Shown piece by piece: positions 18,424 through 27,321 of a DNA stretch of 64,000 bases (the stretch's first letter is position 1; each line of letters opens with the position of its first letter). The notes below the pieces were generated by a model, which was not told where the DNA came from, searched no databases, and saw nothing but the letters and a program-made list of their open reading frames with translations. The stretch comes from Sphingobacterium puteale (GTDB lineage Bacteria > Bacteroidota > Bacteroidia > Sphingobacteriales > Sphingobacteriaceae), in assembly GCF_003627955.1 (NCBI RefSeq), contig NZ_RBWS01000010.1, forward strand, positions 62,001-126,000, in the 5' to 3' direction. The position numbers and the translations under genes were made by a program.

Positions 18424-19074
18424 ATGAACTTAAAATCACTTAAATTAGGTTTGTTCACAGGAGTTTTTGCTTTGGTCGCACTTAGCGCCAATGCACAACA
18501 AAAACAAGCTGAGCATAGCAATGCCAATGTGAGAATGGGGCAAAAAGCTCTTTTGGACGGTGACTTCAAAAATGCAGAGTCATACTTGACAAAAGCTTTA
18601 CCTGAGGAAGGCAAAGATCCGGATGTCTTGTATATGTTGGGTTACTCCCAATTTCAAAATGGTGATTATAAAAAGTCTGCTGAAACATTCGGAAAAGTTG
18701 TTGCTTTAAATCCTAAAAATGCAAATGCACTTTACTTCAAAGCGAAAGCAAACAACACACTTGCCATTCAGACAAACAAAGTGTCTGCGGCAAACAAAGA
18801 ACAGTTGTTGCGCGTAGCGATTGAGGATTATTCAAAAGCAATTGCCATCACACCCACAGACTCCAAATTTTACCAAAATAGAGCGATCGCGAACCGCGAT
18901 CTAGGAATTTTGATCGGTACGGCAGGTACACCCAATTACAACAAAGCAATGGCTACAGATGCTTATAATAATGCCATCAAGGATTATGAAAAAGTATTGA
19001 GCTTTGATTCTTCTAAAAAAGACATTCAAACAGAAGTCAAAAAAGCTAAAGTGTATAGAGATAACCTGAAATAA
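18424..19074 (+). CDS. Secreted tetratricopeptide-repeat protein
   Basis: About 216 residues from the ATG at 18424 (MNLKSLKLGLFTGVFALVAL, signal peptide ending around ANA-QQ); an upstream in-frame TTG at 18400 would spoil the signal. Two to three TPR-like helix pairs follow: ALLDGDFKNAESYLTKAL, DVLYMLGYSQFQNGDYKKSAETFGKVVALNP and FYQNRAIANRDLG, and the C-terminus is Lys-rich. It is probably a periplasmic scaffold for protein interaction. I do not recognise a specific function. A strong terminator follows, so it is monocistronic. Confidence 0.8.
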   Translation: MNLKSLKLGLFTGVFALVALSANAQQKQAEHSNANVRMGQKALLDGDFKNAESYLTKALPEEGKDPDVLYMLGYSQFQNGDYKKSAETFGKVVALNPKNANALYFKAKANNTLAIQTNKVSAANKEQLLRVAIEDYSKAIAITPTDSKFYQNRAIANRDLGILIGTAGTPNYNKAMATDAYNNAIKDYEKVLSFDSSKKDIQTEVKKAKVYRDNLK

Positions 19075-19091
19075 TCTGCACGGTAGATAAT

Positions 19092-19127
19092 AAAAAAGGG
19101 AAACTCGGTCGGGTTTCCCTTTTTTTG
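19092..19127 (+). terminator. Rho-independent terminator
   Basis: AAAAAAGGGAAAC / GTTTCCCTTTTTTT with a 7-nt loop, 17 nt after the TPR gene. Its A-rich left arm would also let it work on the opposite strand. Confidence 0.88.
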
Positions 19128-19288
19128 TGTCCGGCCGTCCTTCACCTTTTCTATTCTTTCTGCTGAACCAATGCCTTTCCATGGTAGCTGCACTTCGACA
19201 GATCGGTTCTTTACGCTGTCTTTGACAAATTTGCAAACGAAATGTTGCGAAATACTGTTCTATACTTGAATCAACAAGAATTTAATAT

Positions 19289-19843
19289 ATGGAAACGAAT
19301 CGATTGTCAGCGGAAATGCAGGACATTTTAATCAGTCAGATGACGAAAGAAGCCGAAGCTGCACAAATTTATCTGGCTCTGGGTGTTTGGGCCGATGATC
19401 AGGGCTACGGTGGAATTGCCAATTTTCTATATCGGCATGCGCAGGAGGAACGGAACCATATGACAAAAATTATGGGTTACATCCTCGAGCGTGGTGGCCG
19501 TCCCCAAATTCAGGCGATAGCGGCTCCGCCATCAGATCCGAGCACCCTAACTGAATGTTTCCAACGTGTATTTAAACATGAGGTGGACAACACCGAAGCA
19601 ATTTATCGTATTGTCAATCTGGCCATGGAACAGAAGGACTGGGCTACATGGAACTTCGCGCAATGGTTTGTCAAAGAGCAGATCGAAGAAGAGAAACTCG
19701 CACTTGAATTGATTGATAAATTAAAGATCGCCGGTGGAGACCGGGCTTCGGACGAATCACTGTTTGCATTAGATTCCTCATTGGAAGGCATGCCTGACGA
19801 TGTGCCTTTGGCACGGGAGGCGACAGCCGATGATCCCAAATGA
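19289..19843 (+). CDS. Ferritin
   Basis: A 184-residue four-helix-bundle ferritin for iron storage. Ferroxidase ligands appear in order: Glu in MTKEAEAAQIYLALG (about residues 19-33), EERNHM (about 51-56), and the third/fourth helices with FKHEVDNTEAIYRIV and FVKEQIEEEKLALELIDKL (E-x2-EE). The C-terminal tail (about 155-184) is acidic and longer than in E. coli FtnA. Transcription probably ends at the downstream hairpin at 19928. FtnA-like identity is likely; no heme-ligand Met of bacterioferritin is evident. Confidence 0.9.
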   Translation: METNRLSAEMQDILISQMTKEAEAAQIYLALGVWADDQGYGGIANFLYRHAQEERNHMTKIMGYILERGGRPQIQAIAAPPSDPSTLTECFQRVFKHEVDNTEAIYRIVNLAMEQKDWATWNFAQWFVKEQIEEEKLALELIDKLKIAGGDRASDESLFALDSSLEGMPDDVPLAREATADDPK

Positions 19844-19927
19844 TGGAATCACTCCCAGATCGTGTCAGCAAGCGATTCCCGCCCCAATCAATGGTTGGCA
19901 TAAGGCATAAAGTAGGGACGAAATACG

Positions 19928-19966
19928 ATGCCCCCAAATAGTTAGACAATTTTTGGGGGCATTTTT
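19928..19966. terminator. Bidirectional terminator between ferritin and TonB receptor genes
   Basis: ATGCCCCCAAA pairs with TTTGGGGGCAT across a loop of about 13 nt, followed by TTTT. The hairpin lies between convergent genes. Confidence 0.85.
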
Positions 19967-19974
19967 ATGTGTGC

Positions 19975-22272
19975 TTATTTTTTAATAGTAAGGGGGAGGT
20001 AGACACCGAACGTAATATTCCTTCCCATATTGTAGACCCCGTAAGCAGGATCCTCCTGCGATAACCTTCCTGGACGTAACCTGCTCAACGCATCGTAGTA
20101 GCGCTTATTGGTCAGGTTGGATGCCGTCGCATAGACTTTTACCTGCTGTTTTCCTAGGTGTAAGGTAGCACCTATTCCGGCGTTGATCAATGAATACGAA
20201 TCCGCAGCTGTTTCAAAAGTTTCGTCAATGCGATTCTGTTTAAAATAATTGTCTAAACCTACCGATACATAGAAAGCATGTAGGCCATTGATCTTAGGTT
20301 CGAGACGAAGCGTGTTATGTAAAACACCTGCGGGGATCAATGCCAATGGTCGGTCAAAAGTCTTGTTTTGCGCATGTGTATAGGTAAACGTGTTGTCCAG
20401 GTGAACCCAGTTGAGCGGATGGAAGTTTAAACTCCCTTCGAAACCAAAGAGATTGGCATTGACCTGTCCGTAGCGGTAGACATCGTAGGTCTGCTCATTA
20501 TTATCCTCGTCAACGACAGTTTTGGTGTCGCCCTTTTTTGCTGAAGCATAGATGAAATTATGGATATAATTTTCATAGATACCGATGCTACCCGTGACAA
20601 TACTATGTCCAAATTCCAGGGTTGCATCTGCCTGGAAACTGCGTTCTGCCTTCAGGTTTTCATTTCCGATTTCATAGCGATATGTACCTTCGTGTACACC
20701 GTTAGAACCAAGTTCAGCTGGGTTAGGTGCCCTGAAAGCTGATCCTGCATTGGCTTTGAAGTTAAAATCTTCACTGAAACTATGCGTATATCCTAAGGCA
20801 CCACTAATGTTGCTGAACTTATTTTTAAAACCTGGAAATTGTTCCTCATCATCGACAAAGAGCTGTTTACCTTTGGTACGGACGAAATCGTAACGTAATC
20901 CCATATTAAAGGTGTTCTCGCCCCAGCTTTTCTTGGCATAACCAAATGCCCCCAGTTCGATCTGGTCATAAGCAGGGATCAAAAATTCAACGCCTTTATT
21001 GATGCTATGTTCCTGACTGGCGCTGAGACCAACAACATGCTGCCATCCGTTTCTTTCCGCCAGGTAGTATTTGGCATCCAATGAATAGGTATTCAGATCA
21101 AAAAATAAGGATGGTGTTGCTTCCTCCAGTTCGCGACGTTGATTTTTTTGGTAGCCCAGGTCCAGTTTTAGATTTCCTGAGCCGATCACAAAATTATTAT
21201 TGAGCGCGAGCTTATAATGGCGGATATCCTGTTTCGGAAAATCCAATGTCCGGCTTTTGGATTCATTATATAAGGGATCCCCAGGTTCGGCATCGTAAAA
21301 ACCAATGTTATTTTTGAGGTAGGAAAAATTAAGGTGTGAATAACCCCATTGTTTATTTAACCCCAGCATTCCACTAAAGCTGGTATTATTAAAACCACTA
21401 TTGATATAGCGCCCAGCTGGTGTATTGTAGGCATGAGCATTTTGATAGGAGCCGCGTCCGCGCCATACAAATCCATTTTCATTGCCCGTGAGCATGAGCG
21501 AGTTGTTGGTCAGTCCGTTGTTGGTTGAGTAACTGGATAGCAGTTCACCTTTTATCTGACCGGCAGTGGGCACACTGGGTTCAAGGATATTGATGACACC
21601 ACCGATGGCATCCGATCCGTACATCAGCGAAGCTGCCCCCCGAAGGACCTCTACCCGGTCTGGCTGATTTTGGTCGATCTCGATACCATGCTCATCCCCC
21701 CATTGTTGGCCCATTTGCTTGACACCATCATTGACGGTGACAACACGGTTATAACCGAGACCGCGGATGACGGGTTTGGAAATTCCCTGTCCCGTTGTAA
21801 TCTGGCTTAGTCCGGGTACCTGACGTGCAAGTGCGTCGATCAAGTTTGTCGCACCACCCTGCAATTCGTCTTTGGAGATAACGGAGACAGAGGTGCTGTT
21901 TCGGCGGCTTTGTGAAGTGACAAGCGTACCTGTGACCACGACTTCATTTGTTTCGATAATACTTTCATTCAATGCAAAATCGACAGTCACATCTTCTGAT
22001 GTCAGCTCTATCGTTTTGATCAGCGATTGGTAGCCAATAAAACGTACTTCGACGAGATAACGTCCACTCGAAGGAAGCGATTTGAAAGCATAATGTCCCT
22101 GTTGGTCAGAAGAGGTGCTCGAGCGCAGCTGGAGCAGCGAGATCGTCGCTCCGGCGATCGGTTGATTTGTCTTTGAATCTGTCACTCGACCAGATATGGT
22201 TGCAGCAGTAGCAGAAAATAGCAGGAAATAACAGACAAGCATGAGTATGCCGTCTTTAAAGTTGAGTTTCAT
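19975..22272 (-). CDS. TonB-dependent outer-membrane receptor, possibly for a metal
   Basis: About 765 residues from the ATG at 22270-22272 (MKLNFKDGILMLVCYFLLFS, signal peptide); the frame extends 7 codons further. After a carboxypeptidase-regulatory-like beta domain (about 25-110, GRVTDSKTNQPIAGATISLL) comes the plug (NEVVVTGTLVTSQSRRNSTSVSVISK; RVEVLRGAASLMYGSDAIGGVINI) and a 22-strand barrel ending NITFGVYLPLTIKK. The plug segment QQWGDEHGIEIDQNQPDRVE is like that in receptors linked to zinc or other metals. The upstream gene encodes a His/Cys-rich small protein, which supports a metal role. Substrate remains unproven. Confidence 0.85.
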   Translation of the reverse strand: MKLNFKDGILMLVCYFLLFSATAATISGRVTDSKTNQPIAGATISLLQLRSSTSSDQQGHYAFKSLPSSGRYLVEVRFIGYQSLIKTIELTSEDVTVDFALNESIIETNEVVVTGTLVTSQSRRNSTSVSVISKDELQGGATNLIDALARQVPGLSQITTGQGISKPVIRGLGYNRVVTVNDGVKQMGQQWGDEHGIEIDQNQPDRVEVLRGAASLMYGSDAIGGVINILEPSVPTAGQIKGELLSSYSTNNGLTNNSLMLTGNENGFVWRGRGSYQNAHAYNTPAGRYINSGFNNTSFSGMLGLNKQWGYSHLNFSYLKNNIGFYDAEPGDPLYNESKSRTLDFPKQDIRHYKLALNNNFVIGSGNLKLDLGYQKNQRRELEEATPSLFFDLNTYSLDAKYYLAERNGWQHVVGLSASQEHSINKGVEFLIPAYDQIELGAFGYAKKSWGENTFNMGLRYDFVRTKGKQLFVDDEEQFPGFKNKFSNISGALGYTHSFSEDFNFKANAGSAFRAPNPAELGSNGVHEGTYRYEIGNENLKAERSFQADATLEFGHSIVTGSIGIYENYIHNFIYASAKKGDTKTVVDEDNNEQTYDVYRYGQVNANLFGFEGSLNFHPLNWVHLDNTFTYTHAQNKTFDRPLALIPAGVLHNTLRLEPKINGLHAFYVSVGLDNYFKQNRIDETFETAADSYSLINAGIGATLHLGKQQVKVYATASNLTNKRYYDALSRLRPGRLSQEDPAYGVYNMGRNITFGVYLPLTIKK

Positions 22273-22468
22273 CTGTAAATATTTTTGTGCCATCGTGGAT
22301 GGGCGTATCCGGCTGATATACGGATCACCTTATTGTTGAATATGAGGAAAATCTATTATGAAAACGGCAGCACTCATCGTTAAAACTTGATAAGGGAAGG
22401 CCAGTTTATCATAGATAGCATACAGCTGCTTTCCATAAAAACAGCCATTGTTGCATATTGGATGAATA

Positions 22469-22768
22469 TCAACACATGGGAGGGCCGCGATTGCCCGATA
22501 GCAATGCCCTGACCATCTGGTCGCCGGGTACAAAAAGACCAAATACTATTTCCCGTTCGGGAAGCAAAAATTCGCTTTGGATGAAACTAAAGAGTAATTG
22601 CGGATGTGAATTTTGGTCACAGATGGAGCATTTGGGATGGTCTGCATGATGTTTTTTCGAATTGCAGTCCACGATACTTAATACCGGTGGTTTATGGGAA
22701 TGGGTATAGACAATGAACTGACCGATTAAAAAGGTCATTAAAAGCGTAAAAGCTGCTAATTTGTTCAA
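22469..22768 (-). CDS. Small His/Cys-rich predicted exported protein
   Basis: The frame is open from 22855, but the best protein starts at TTG 22768 (MNKLAAFTLLMTFLIGQFIV), giving about 99 residues with an N-terminal signal/anchor. The mature part carries clustered metal-ligand residues: YTHSHKPP, DCNSKKHHADHPKCSICDQNSHPQ. It ends in RGPPMC, an ending I associate with short proteins next to Bacteroidetes metal TonB receptors. It is 197 nt upstream of the receptor gene on the same strand, so it is probably in the same operon. A periplasmic metal-binding or sensing role is inference. No catalytic domain is visible. Confidence 0.6.
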   Translation of the reverse strand: MNKLAAFTLLMTFLIGQFIVYTHSHKPPVLSIVDCNSKKHHADHPKCSICDQNSHPQLLFSFIQSEFLLPEREIVFGLFVPGDQMVRALLSGNRGPPMC

Positions 22769-22940
22769 TGGAATACCGCGCACCTTGTTTTTTCTAAACT
22801 GTCGTCTTTGTAGACATATAATGGGCAAATATAAGTAAAAAAACAAATAAAGCAATGATGTTGCATTTATTTGTTTTGATTGGAAGGGAAATAAAAAAAA
22901 ATGTCTTTATGGATTCACATAAAAACATTTTTTTAGCACT

Positions 22941-23531
22941 TTATTTTTTGGATTGTACAAACTTTCCAATAATCTCATATTGATTTGCATCGAGACCTTG
23001 TACATCCTGTAATTTTATGATGCTATATAACGAATCGCTATAATAATCCAGCTTTTCATTGCTATCGTACAGGGAGTTTGCAATCTTTTTATCGATATGG
23101 ATATGCTTGACCTTTTGGTTGTTGCGATCAAATTCGATCCTGAGTTTTTGTATCTGCAGTTCTTCCTTTTTAGCGGTAAATTCCGTAACACAATCTACTG
23201 TTTTGAGATCATAGAGTGTGGGATCAAAATTTTTGCTGATATCTGCGGACTGGAATGCCGAAAGTTCATTTTTCCAGTTTGCGATTTTAATTTCACGTTG
23301 TTCTTTTTCGCCGTCTTTATTGACAGATTTTAATACCGAAGGGTTAAGCTGCTGCAGGCGTTGCGCTTCGGCGCTGAAAAAAGAGTCTACTGAAAAAATA
23401 TCCGTTGTCTTTTTCCTTTCTTTTTGTCCTGAGGTGGAGCTGCAGCTCCCAAAAAGCAGCGCACTTCCCACCAGTAGTGGAAGTGCGCTGCTTAAGTTTT
23501 TATATAAATTCTTATTCTGATACCAATACAT
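22941..23531 (-). CDS. Predicted lipoprotein of unknown function
   Basis: A 196-residue protein with a lipobox in LLVGSALLFGSC-S (Cys about residue 30), so it is probably anchored in the outer or inner membrane facing the periplasm. The remainder is charged and has no motif I recognise (LRIEFDRNNQKVKHIHIDKKI, LDYYSDSLYSIIKLQDVQG). Its start overlaps the 3' end of gpmI by 20 nt on the same strand, suggesting translational coupling and co-transcription with gpmI. Confidence 0.75.
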   Translation of the reverse strand: MYWYQNKNLYKNLSSALPLLVGSALLFGSCSSTSGQKERKKTTDIFSVDSFFSAEAQRLQQLNPSVLKSVNKDGEKEQREIKIANWKNELSAFQSADISKNFDPTLYDLKTVDCVTEFTAKKEELQIQKLRIEFDRNNQKVKHIHIDKKIANSLYDSNEKLDYYSDSLYSIIKLQDVQGLDANQYEIIGKFVQSKK

Positions 23532-25044
23532 TTCCTGTCATTTCAACGGGAATATCTACGCCCAAAAGTTTAAGAACGGTTGGAGCGATATCTCCCAATT
23601 TACCATCTGCGATTTTTTTGTAATGATCATCTATCAAGATGCATGGAACCAAATTCGTTGTATGTGCTGTATTTGGTGAGCCATCTTCATTGACCATAAA
23701 TTCTGAATTGCCGTGGTCAGCCAGGATGATAAATGAATAGCCATTTTTCAATCCAGTTTCCACCACTGTTTTTGTGCATTGATCTACCGTTTCTACTGCT
23801 TTTACAACAGCCTCAAATACACCGGTATGGCCTACCATGTCCGGATTGGCAAAATTCAGGCAGATAAAGTCCGGCTGAAGAGTTTCCATATCATTGACGA
23901 TGGCTTCGGTGATTCCGCTGGCAGACATTTCAGGTTGGAGGTCGTAAGTGGCTACTTTCGGTGAAGGCACCAAAAGACGGTTTTCACCTTCGAACTGTTG
24001 TTCACGGCCGCCGGAGAAGAAGAATGTCACGTGTGGATATTTTTCTGTTTCAGCGATACGGGTCTGTGTTTTATTGTTGGCTTCCAAAACTTCACCAAGT
24101 GTATTGGTCAGGTTGTCTTTTTGGAAGACAACGCGTACGTTTTGGAAAGTTTCATCATAGGCCGTCATGGTGACATAGTACAGGTTTAACGGAGCTAGAT
24201 CATACTCAGGGAAAGCTTTTTGCGTCAGTGCAATGGTAATTTCACGCCCCCGGTCGGTTCTGAAATTGTAACAGAAGACGACATCACCTTCCTGGATTGT
24301 TGCTACTGCCGTACCATCAGCATTCACCAATGAGATCGGCTTAACGAACTCGTCAGTAACGCCGGCATCGTAAGATTTTTGAATGGAGGCAATCAAGTCA
24401 TTGGATTTTTCGCCTTCGGCTTTCACCAATAGGTCGTAAGCCAGTTTAACGCGTTCCCATCTGTTATCACGGTCCATCGCATAATATCTACCGATGGCAG
24501 AAGCGAAGGTGCCTGAGGTTGTTTTTAGATATTCCTGTAGATCTTTGACATAGCTGATCCCAGAATTGGGGTCTGTATCGCGACCGTCGAGAAATGCGTG
24601 GATAAATACCTGGTCACTGTTTAGTCCGGCATGTTTTGCGGCGTCACAAAGACCTTTCAGGTGTTTGGTATGCGCATGCACACCACCATCGGAAAGCAAA
24701 CCGATAAAGTGTACTTTTTTATTGTTTTCAAGTGCGTATTTAAATGCATCCTGGATAACGATATCTGTATTGAATACGCCGTCATTTACGGCCTTGTGGA
24801 TACGTCCTAGTTCCTGGTAGACAATTCTTCCGGCGCCAAGATTCATGTGACCGACCTCCGAGTTTCCCATCTGTCCGTCGGGAAGGCCTACGGCTTCACC
24901 GGAAGCTTCCAGACTTGAATTTGGGTATGTGTCCAATAAATGATCTAAAAATGGGGTATTTGCAGCTTCAACTGCATTTGATTTATCATGTTTTCCGTAT
25001 CCTAGTCCGTCTAGGATCATGAGTGCAACTTTTTTCTTATTCAT
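23512..25044 (-). CDS. gpmI: 2,3-bisphosphoglycerate-independent phosphoglycerate mutase
   Basis: A 510-residue alkaline-phosphatase-superfamily enzyme interconverting 3- and 2-phosphoglycerate in glycolysis. The N-terminal metal motif MILDGLGYGKHDKSNAV, the phosphoserine nucleophile in DGQMGNSEVGHMNLGAG (Ser62), HAFLDGRDTDPNSG, YYAMDRDNRWERVK and the C-terminal metal sites NFANPDMVGHTG and LADHGNSEFM are all present. The length matches the family. It has its own AT-rich upstream region and is followed by the overlapping lipoprotein gene. Confidence 0.97.
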   Translation of the reverse strand: MNKKKVALMILDGLGYGKHDKSNAVEAANTPFLDHLLDTYPNSSLEASGEAVGLPDGQMGNSEVGHMNLGAGRIVYQELGRIHKAVNDGVFNTDIVIQDAFKYALENNKKVHFIGLLSDGGVHAHTKHLKGLCDAAKHAGLNSDQVFIHAFLDGRDTDPNSGISYVKDLQEYLKTTSGTFASAIGRYYAMDRDNRWERVKLAYDLLVKAEGEKSNDLIASIQKSYDAGVTDEFVKPISLVNADGTAVATIQEGDVVFCYNFRTDRGREITIALTQKAFPEYDLAPLNLYYVTMTAYDETFQNVRVVFQKDNLTNTLGEVLEANNKTQTRIAETEKYPHVTFFFSGGREQQFEGENRLLVPSPKVATYDLQPEMSASGITEAIVNDMETLQPDFICLNFANPDMVGHTGVFEAVVKAVETVDQCTKTVVETGLKNGYSFIILADHGNSEFMVNEDGSPNTAHTTNLVPCILIDDHYKKIADGKLGDIAPTVLKLLGVDIPVEMTGNVLVSE

Positions 25045-25218
25045 CGTATAACAAAGATAACCTTAATTTTAGAATCTATCAATGCATCTTTAAAATCTTC
25101 CCTTGTTTATATCTAATAATTTTATACGTTTGTGGCATAGTTTATGTTTGGTGTAAACTATGCTACCTAATAATTGATACATCTATTGTGGAAACTGTTC
25201 TATTTTATTCTGAGCTAT

Positions 25219-25677
25219 ATGAAACTTTTTAGCTATTGCGTATTTATATTTGTCTATAGTCTTTTTATACACACTGACGCCTCAGGGCATAATTCAAAAG
25301 ATTTTAATGACTTAGCGCAGCCTGCTTTACAGGTCGGGGAATTGTCTTTGGGAAGTATTTCCGAAGAACTTAAAACCTATTTAAGGGAGGGAAATGCAAA
25401 GAATATAGCTAAATATTTTGGATCCAATCTGACCTTGTCTATTTTGGGTGAAAACGGTGTGTATACCAAGTACCAATCCGAGATTATGTTAGGTACATTT
25501 TTTAATCAACATAAACCCAAGACCGTTAAACTGACCCAGGCCAGCAATGCGAATAATGGTTATCAATACTTCACCTTTTCACTGGCGACCGAACAGGCAA
25601 ACTACCGCGTATTTATTAAGATCGGAGCTGGATCCAATAATCAGTCCATCGAGGAACTTCGGGTCGATAAAAGTTAA
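25219..25677 (+). CDS. DUF4783-family exported protein
   Basis: About 152 residues from ATG 25219 (MKLFSYCVFIFVYSLFIHTD, signal peptide); the frame is open further upstream but begins with an unlikely leader. The mature protein matches my recollection of the Bacteroidetes DUF4783 family: a small cystatin/NTF2-like domain with ISEELKTYLREGNAKNIAKYF, LSILGENGVYTKYQSEIMLGTFF and NYRVFIKIGA. It probably acts in the periplasm. It is 76 nt upstream of nadC on the same strand and might be in its operon. Function unknown. Confidence 0.75.
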   Translation: MKLFSYCVFIFVYSLFIHTDASGHNSKDFNDLAQPALQVGELSLGSISEELKTYLREGNAKNIAKYFGSNLTLSILGENGVYTKYQSEIMLGTFFNQHKPKTVKLTQASNANNGYQYFTFSLATEQANYRVFIKIGAGSNNQSIEELRVDKS

Positions 25678-25753
25678 GCCAGACACTATTTTTTTATCAT
25701 TCTATTTTCCGATTAAAAAATTATTCCACATCTTAGCCCAATAAATTGTATTT

Positions 25754-26611
25754 ATGGAGAAGGAAATCAAGGACTATTTGGCGCAATTTGTAAAACAATC
25801 AGTCGCTGAAGATGTTGGGGATGGTGATCATACCTCATTATCCACGATTGCGGCAGGAGCGCAGGGTGAAGCGAAACTGATTGTGAAAGACGATGGCGTT
25901 TTGGCGGGTGTTGAAGTTGCCCTGGCGATCATCAGCTATATCGACGAGACCTTAGCCTGTGAAGTGTTTATTCAAGATGGGAGCGAGGTAAAAGTTGGTG
26001 ATATAGCCTTTTTTGTGCGCGGGAATATCCGAAGTATTTTGCTGGCAGAACGTTTGGTGTTGAATGTAATGCAACGTATGAGTGGCATTGCGACGACAAC
26101 CCGAAAATATGTAGATCTGTTAAAAGGTACAGGCACTCAAGTATTGGATACCCGCAAGACGACACCTTTACTCCGTGTATTGGAAAAGGAAGCTGTCAAA
26201 ATCGGTGGGGGAACCAATCACCGTTTTGGTTTATTCGACATGATCCTGATCAAGGACAATCATGTGGATTATAGTGGTGGAATTGTACCTGCATTGACAC
26301 GTGCAAACGAGTATCGAAAGAAATTAAATAAACCAATAGAAATAGAAATTGAGGTCCGAAATTTTGCGGAACTTGACGAAGTTCTTAACTTTGGCGAAGT
26401 GGACCGAATCATGTTGGATAATTTTTCACCTGCGGATGTGGCCGAAGCTGTTAAAATTATCGGTCATCGCTTTAAGACAGAAGCCTCTGGAGGAATAACA
26501 TTTGAAACCATTCGGTCATATGCAGAGGCTGGAGTAGACTATATCTCGGTGGGCGCTTTGACACACAGTGTCAAGAGTTTGGATCTTAGTTTGAAGGCCA
26601 AATTATTATAA
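25754..26611 (+). CDS. nadC: Nicotinate-nucleotide pyrophosphorylase (quinolinate phosphoribosyltransferase)
   Basis: A 285-residue enzyme that converts quinolinate and PRPP to nicotinate mononucleotide in de novo NAD synthesis. Key segments are EDVGDGDHTSL near the N-terminus, LAERLVLNVMQRMSGIATTTRKYV, the substrate-binding LDTRKTTPLLRVLEKEAVKIGGG, NHRFGLFDMILIKDNH, the barrel motif IEIEVRNFAELDEVL with DRIMLDNFSP, and EASGGITFETIRSYAEAGVDYISVGALTHS. It is followed after 16 nt by plsY. Confidence 0.96.
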   Translation: MEKEIKDYLAQFVKQSVAEDVGDGDHTSLSTIAAGAQGEAKLIVKDDGVLAGVEVALAIISYIDETLACEVFIQDGSEVKVGDIAFFVRGNIRSILLAERLVLNVMQRMSGIATTTRKYVDLLKGTGTQVLDTRKTTPLLRVLEKEAVKIGGGTNHRFGLFDMILIKDNHVDYSGGIVPALTRANEYRKKLNKPIEIEIEVRNFAELDEVLNFGEVDRIMLDNFSPADVAEAVKIIGHRFKTEASGGITFETIRSYAEAGVDYISVGALTHSVKSLDLSLKAKLL

Positions 26612-26627
26612 GAACTGATTTAATTTA

Positions 26628-27278
26628 ATGATATCGATTTATTTAGTAATTGCAGTATTACTAGCTTATTTGTTTGGTTCTATACCTACAGCGGTTTGGT
26701 TGGGTCAAGCATTTTATGGCGTAGATGTTCGTGAGTATGGGAGTGGTAATGCTGGAGCGACTAACACCTTTCGCGTTTTAGGGCCGCGTGCCGGTTCCAT
26801 CGTGATGTTTGTGGATATATTTAAGGGATGGACGGCGACAAATCTTGCTTACCTGATTGAGCTGGGGCAGAATACCAGTGATGTTCAGTTCGTTAATTTT
26901 CAGTTGGCACTGGGGGTGATTGCTGTGATCGGGCACCTATTTCCGGTGTTTGCAGGCTTTCGGGGAGGAAAAGGGGTCGCGACATTGTGCGGGATGATCC
27001 TTGCAATACATACACCTGCAGCTTTGGTCTGTGTGTCCGTATTTATCATTATCCTATTGACCACCCATTATGTGTCTTTAAGTTCGATATCTGCTGGATT
27101 TGCCTTTCCGTTTAGTTTGGCATTTATTTTTAAGACTACGATTCCTTCGGTATTACTGTATGGCATCGCGATCTGTATACTCTTATTGATTACCCATCAA
27201 AAGAATATTGAGCGTCTGCTAAAGGGACATGAATCCAAGATTTATCTGTTCAAGAAAAAATCGAAAGAAAAAGAATAG
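26628..27278 (+). CDS. plsY: Glycerol-3-phosphate acyltransferase PlsY
   Basis: A 216-residue inner-membrane protein with five hydrophobic segments that transfers acyl groups from acyl-phosphate to glycerol 3-phosphate. The three PlsY motifs are visible: GSIPTAVWLGQAFYGVDVREYGSGNAGATNTFRVLG, GHLFPVFAGFRGGKGVATLCG, and the C-terminal THQKNIERLLKGHESKI. The gene follows nadC closely; the pairing is probably only an operon of convenience. Confidence 0.96.
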   Translation: MISIYLVIAVLLAYLFGSIPTAVWLGQAFYGVDVREYGSGNAGATNTFRVLGPRAGSIVMFVDIFKGWTATNLAYLIELGQNTSDVQFVNFQLALGVIAVIGHLFPVFAGFRGGKGVATLCGMILAIHTPAALVCVSVFIIILLTTHYVSLSSISAGFAFPFSLAFIFKTTIPSVLLYGIAICILLLITHQKNIERLLKGHESKIYLFKKKSKEKE

Positions 27279-27321
27279 GCACAATAATTGTATCCTGTAA
27301 AACGGATTTTAATAGAATATT

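Noticed and set aside
22330..22542. Possible frameshift joining the His/Cys-rich small protein to a second frame downstream
   Set aside because: The protein ends naturally in RGPPMC, as expected for this kind of small protein. The second frame shows no matching continuation.
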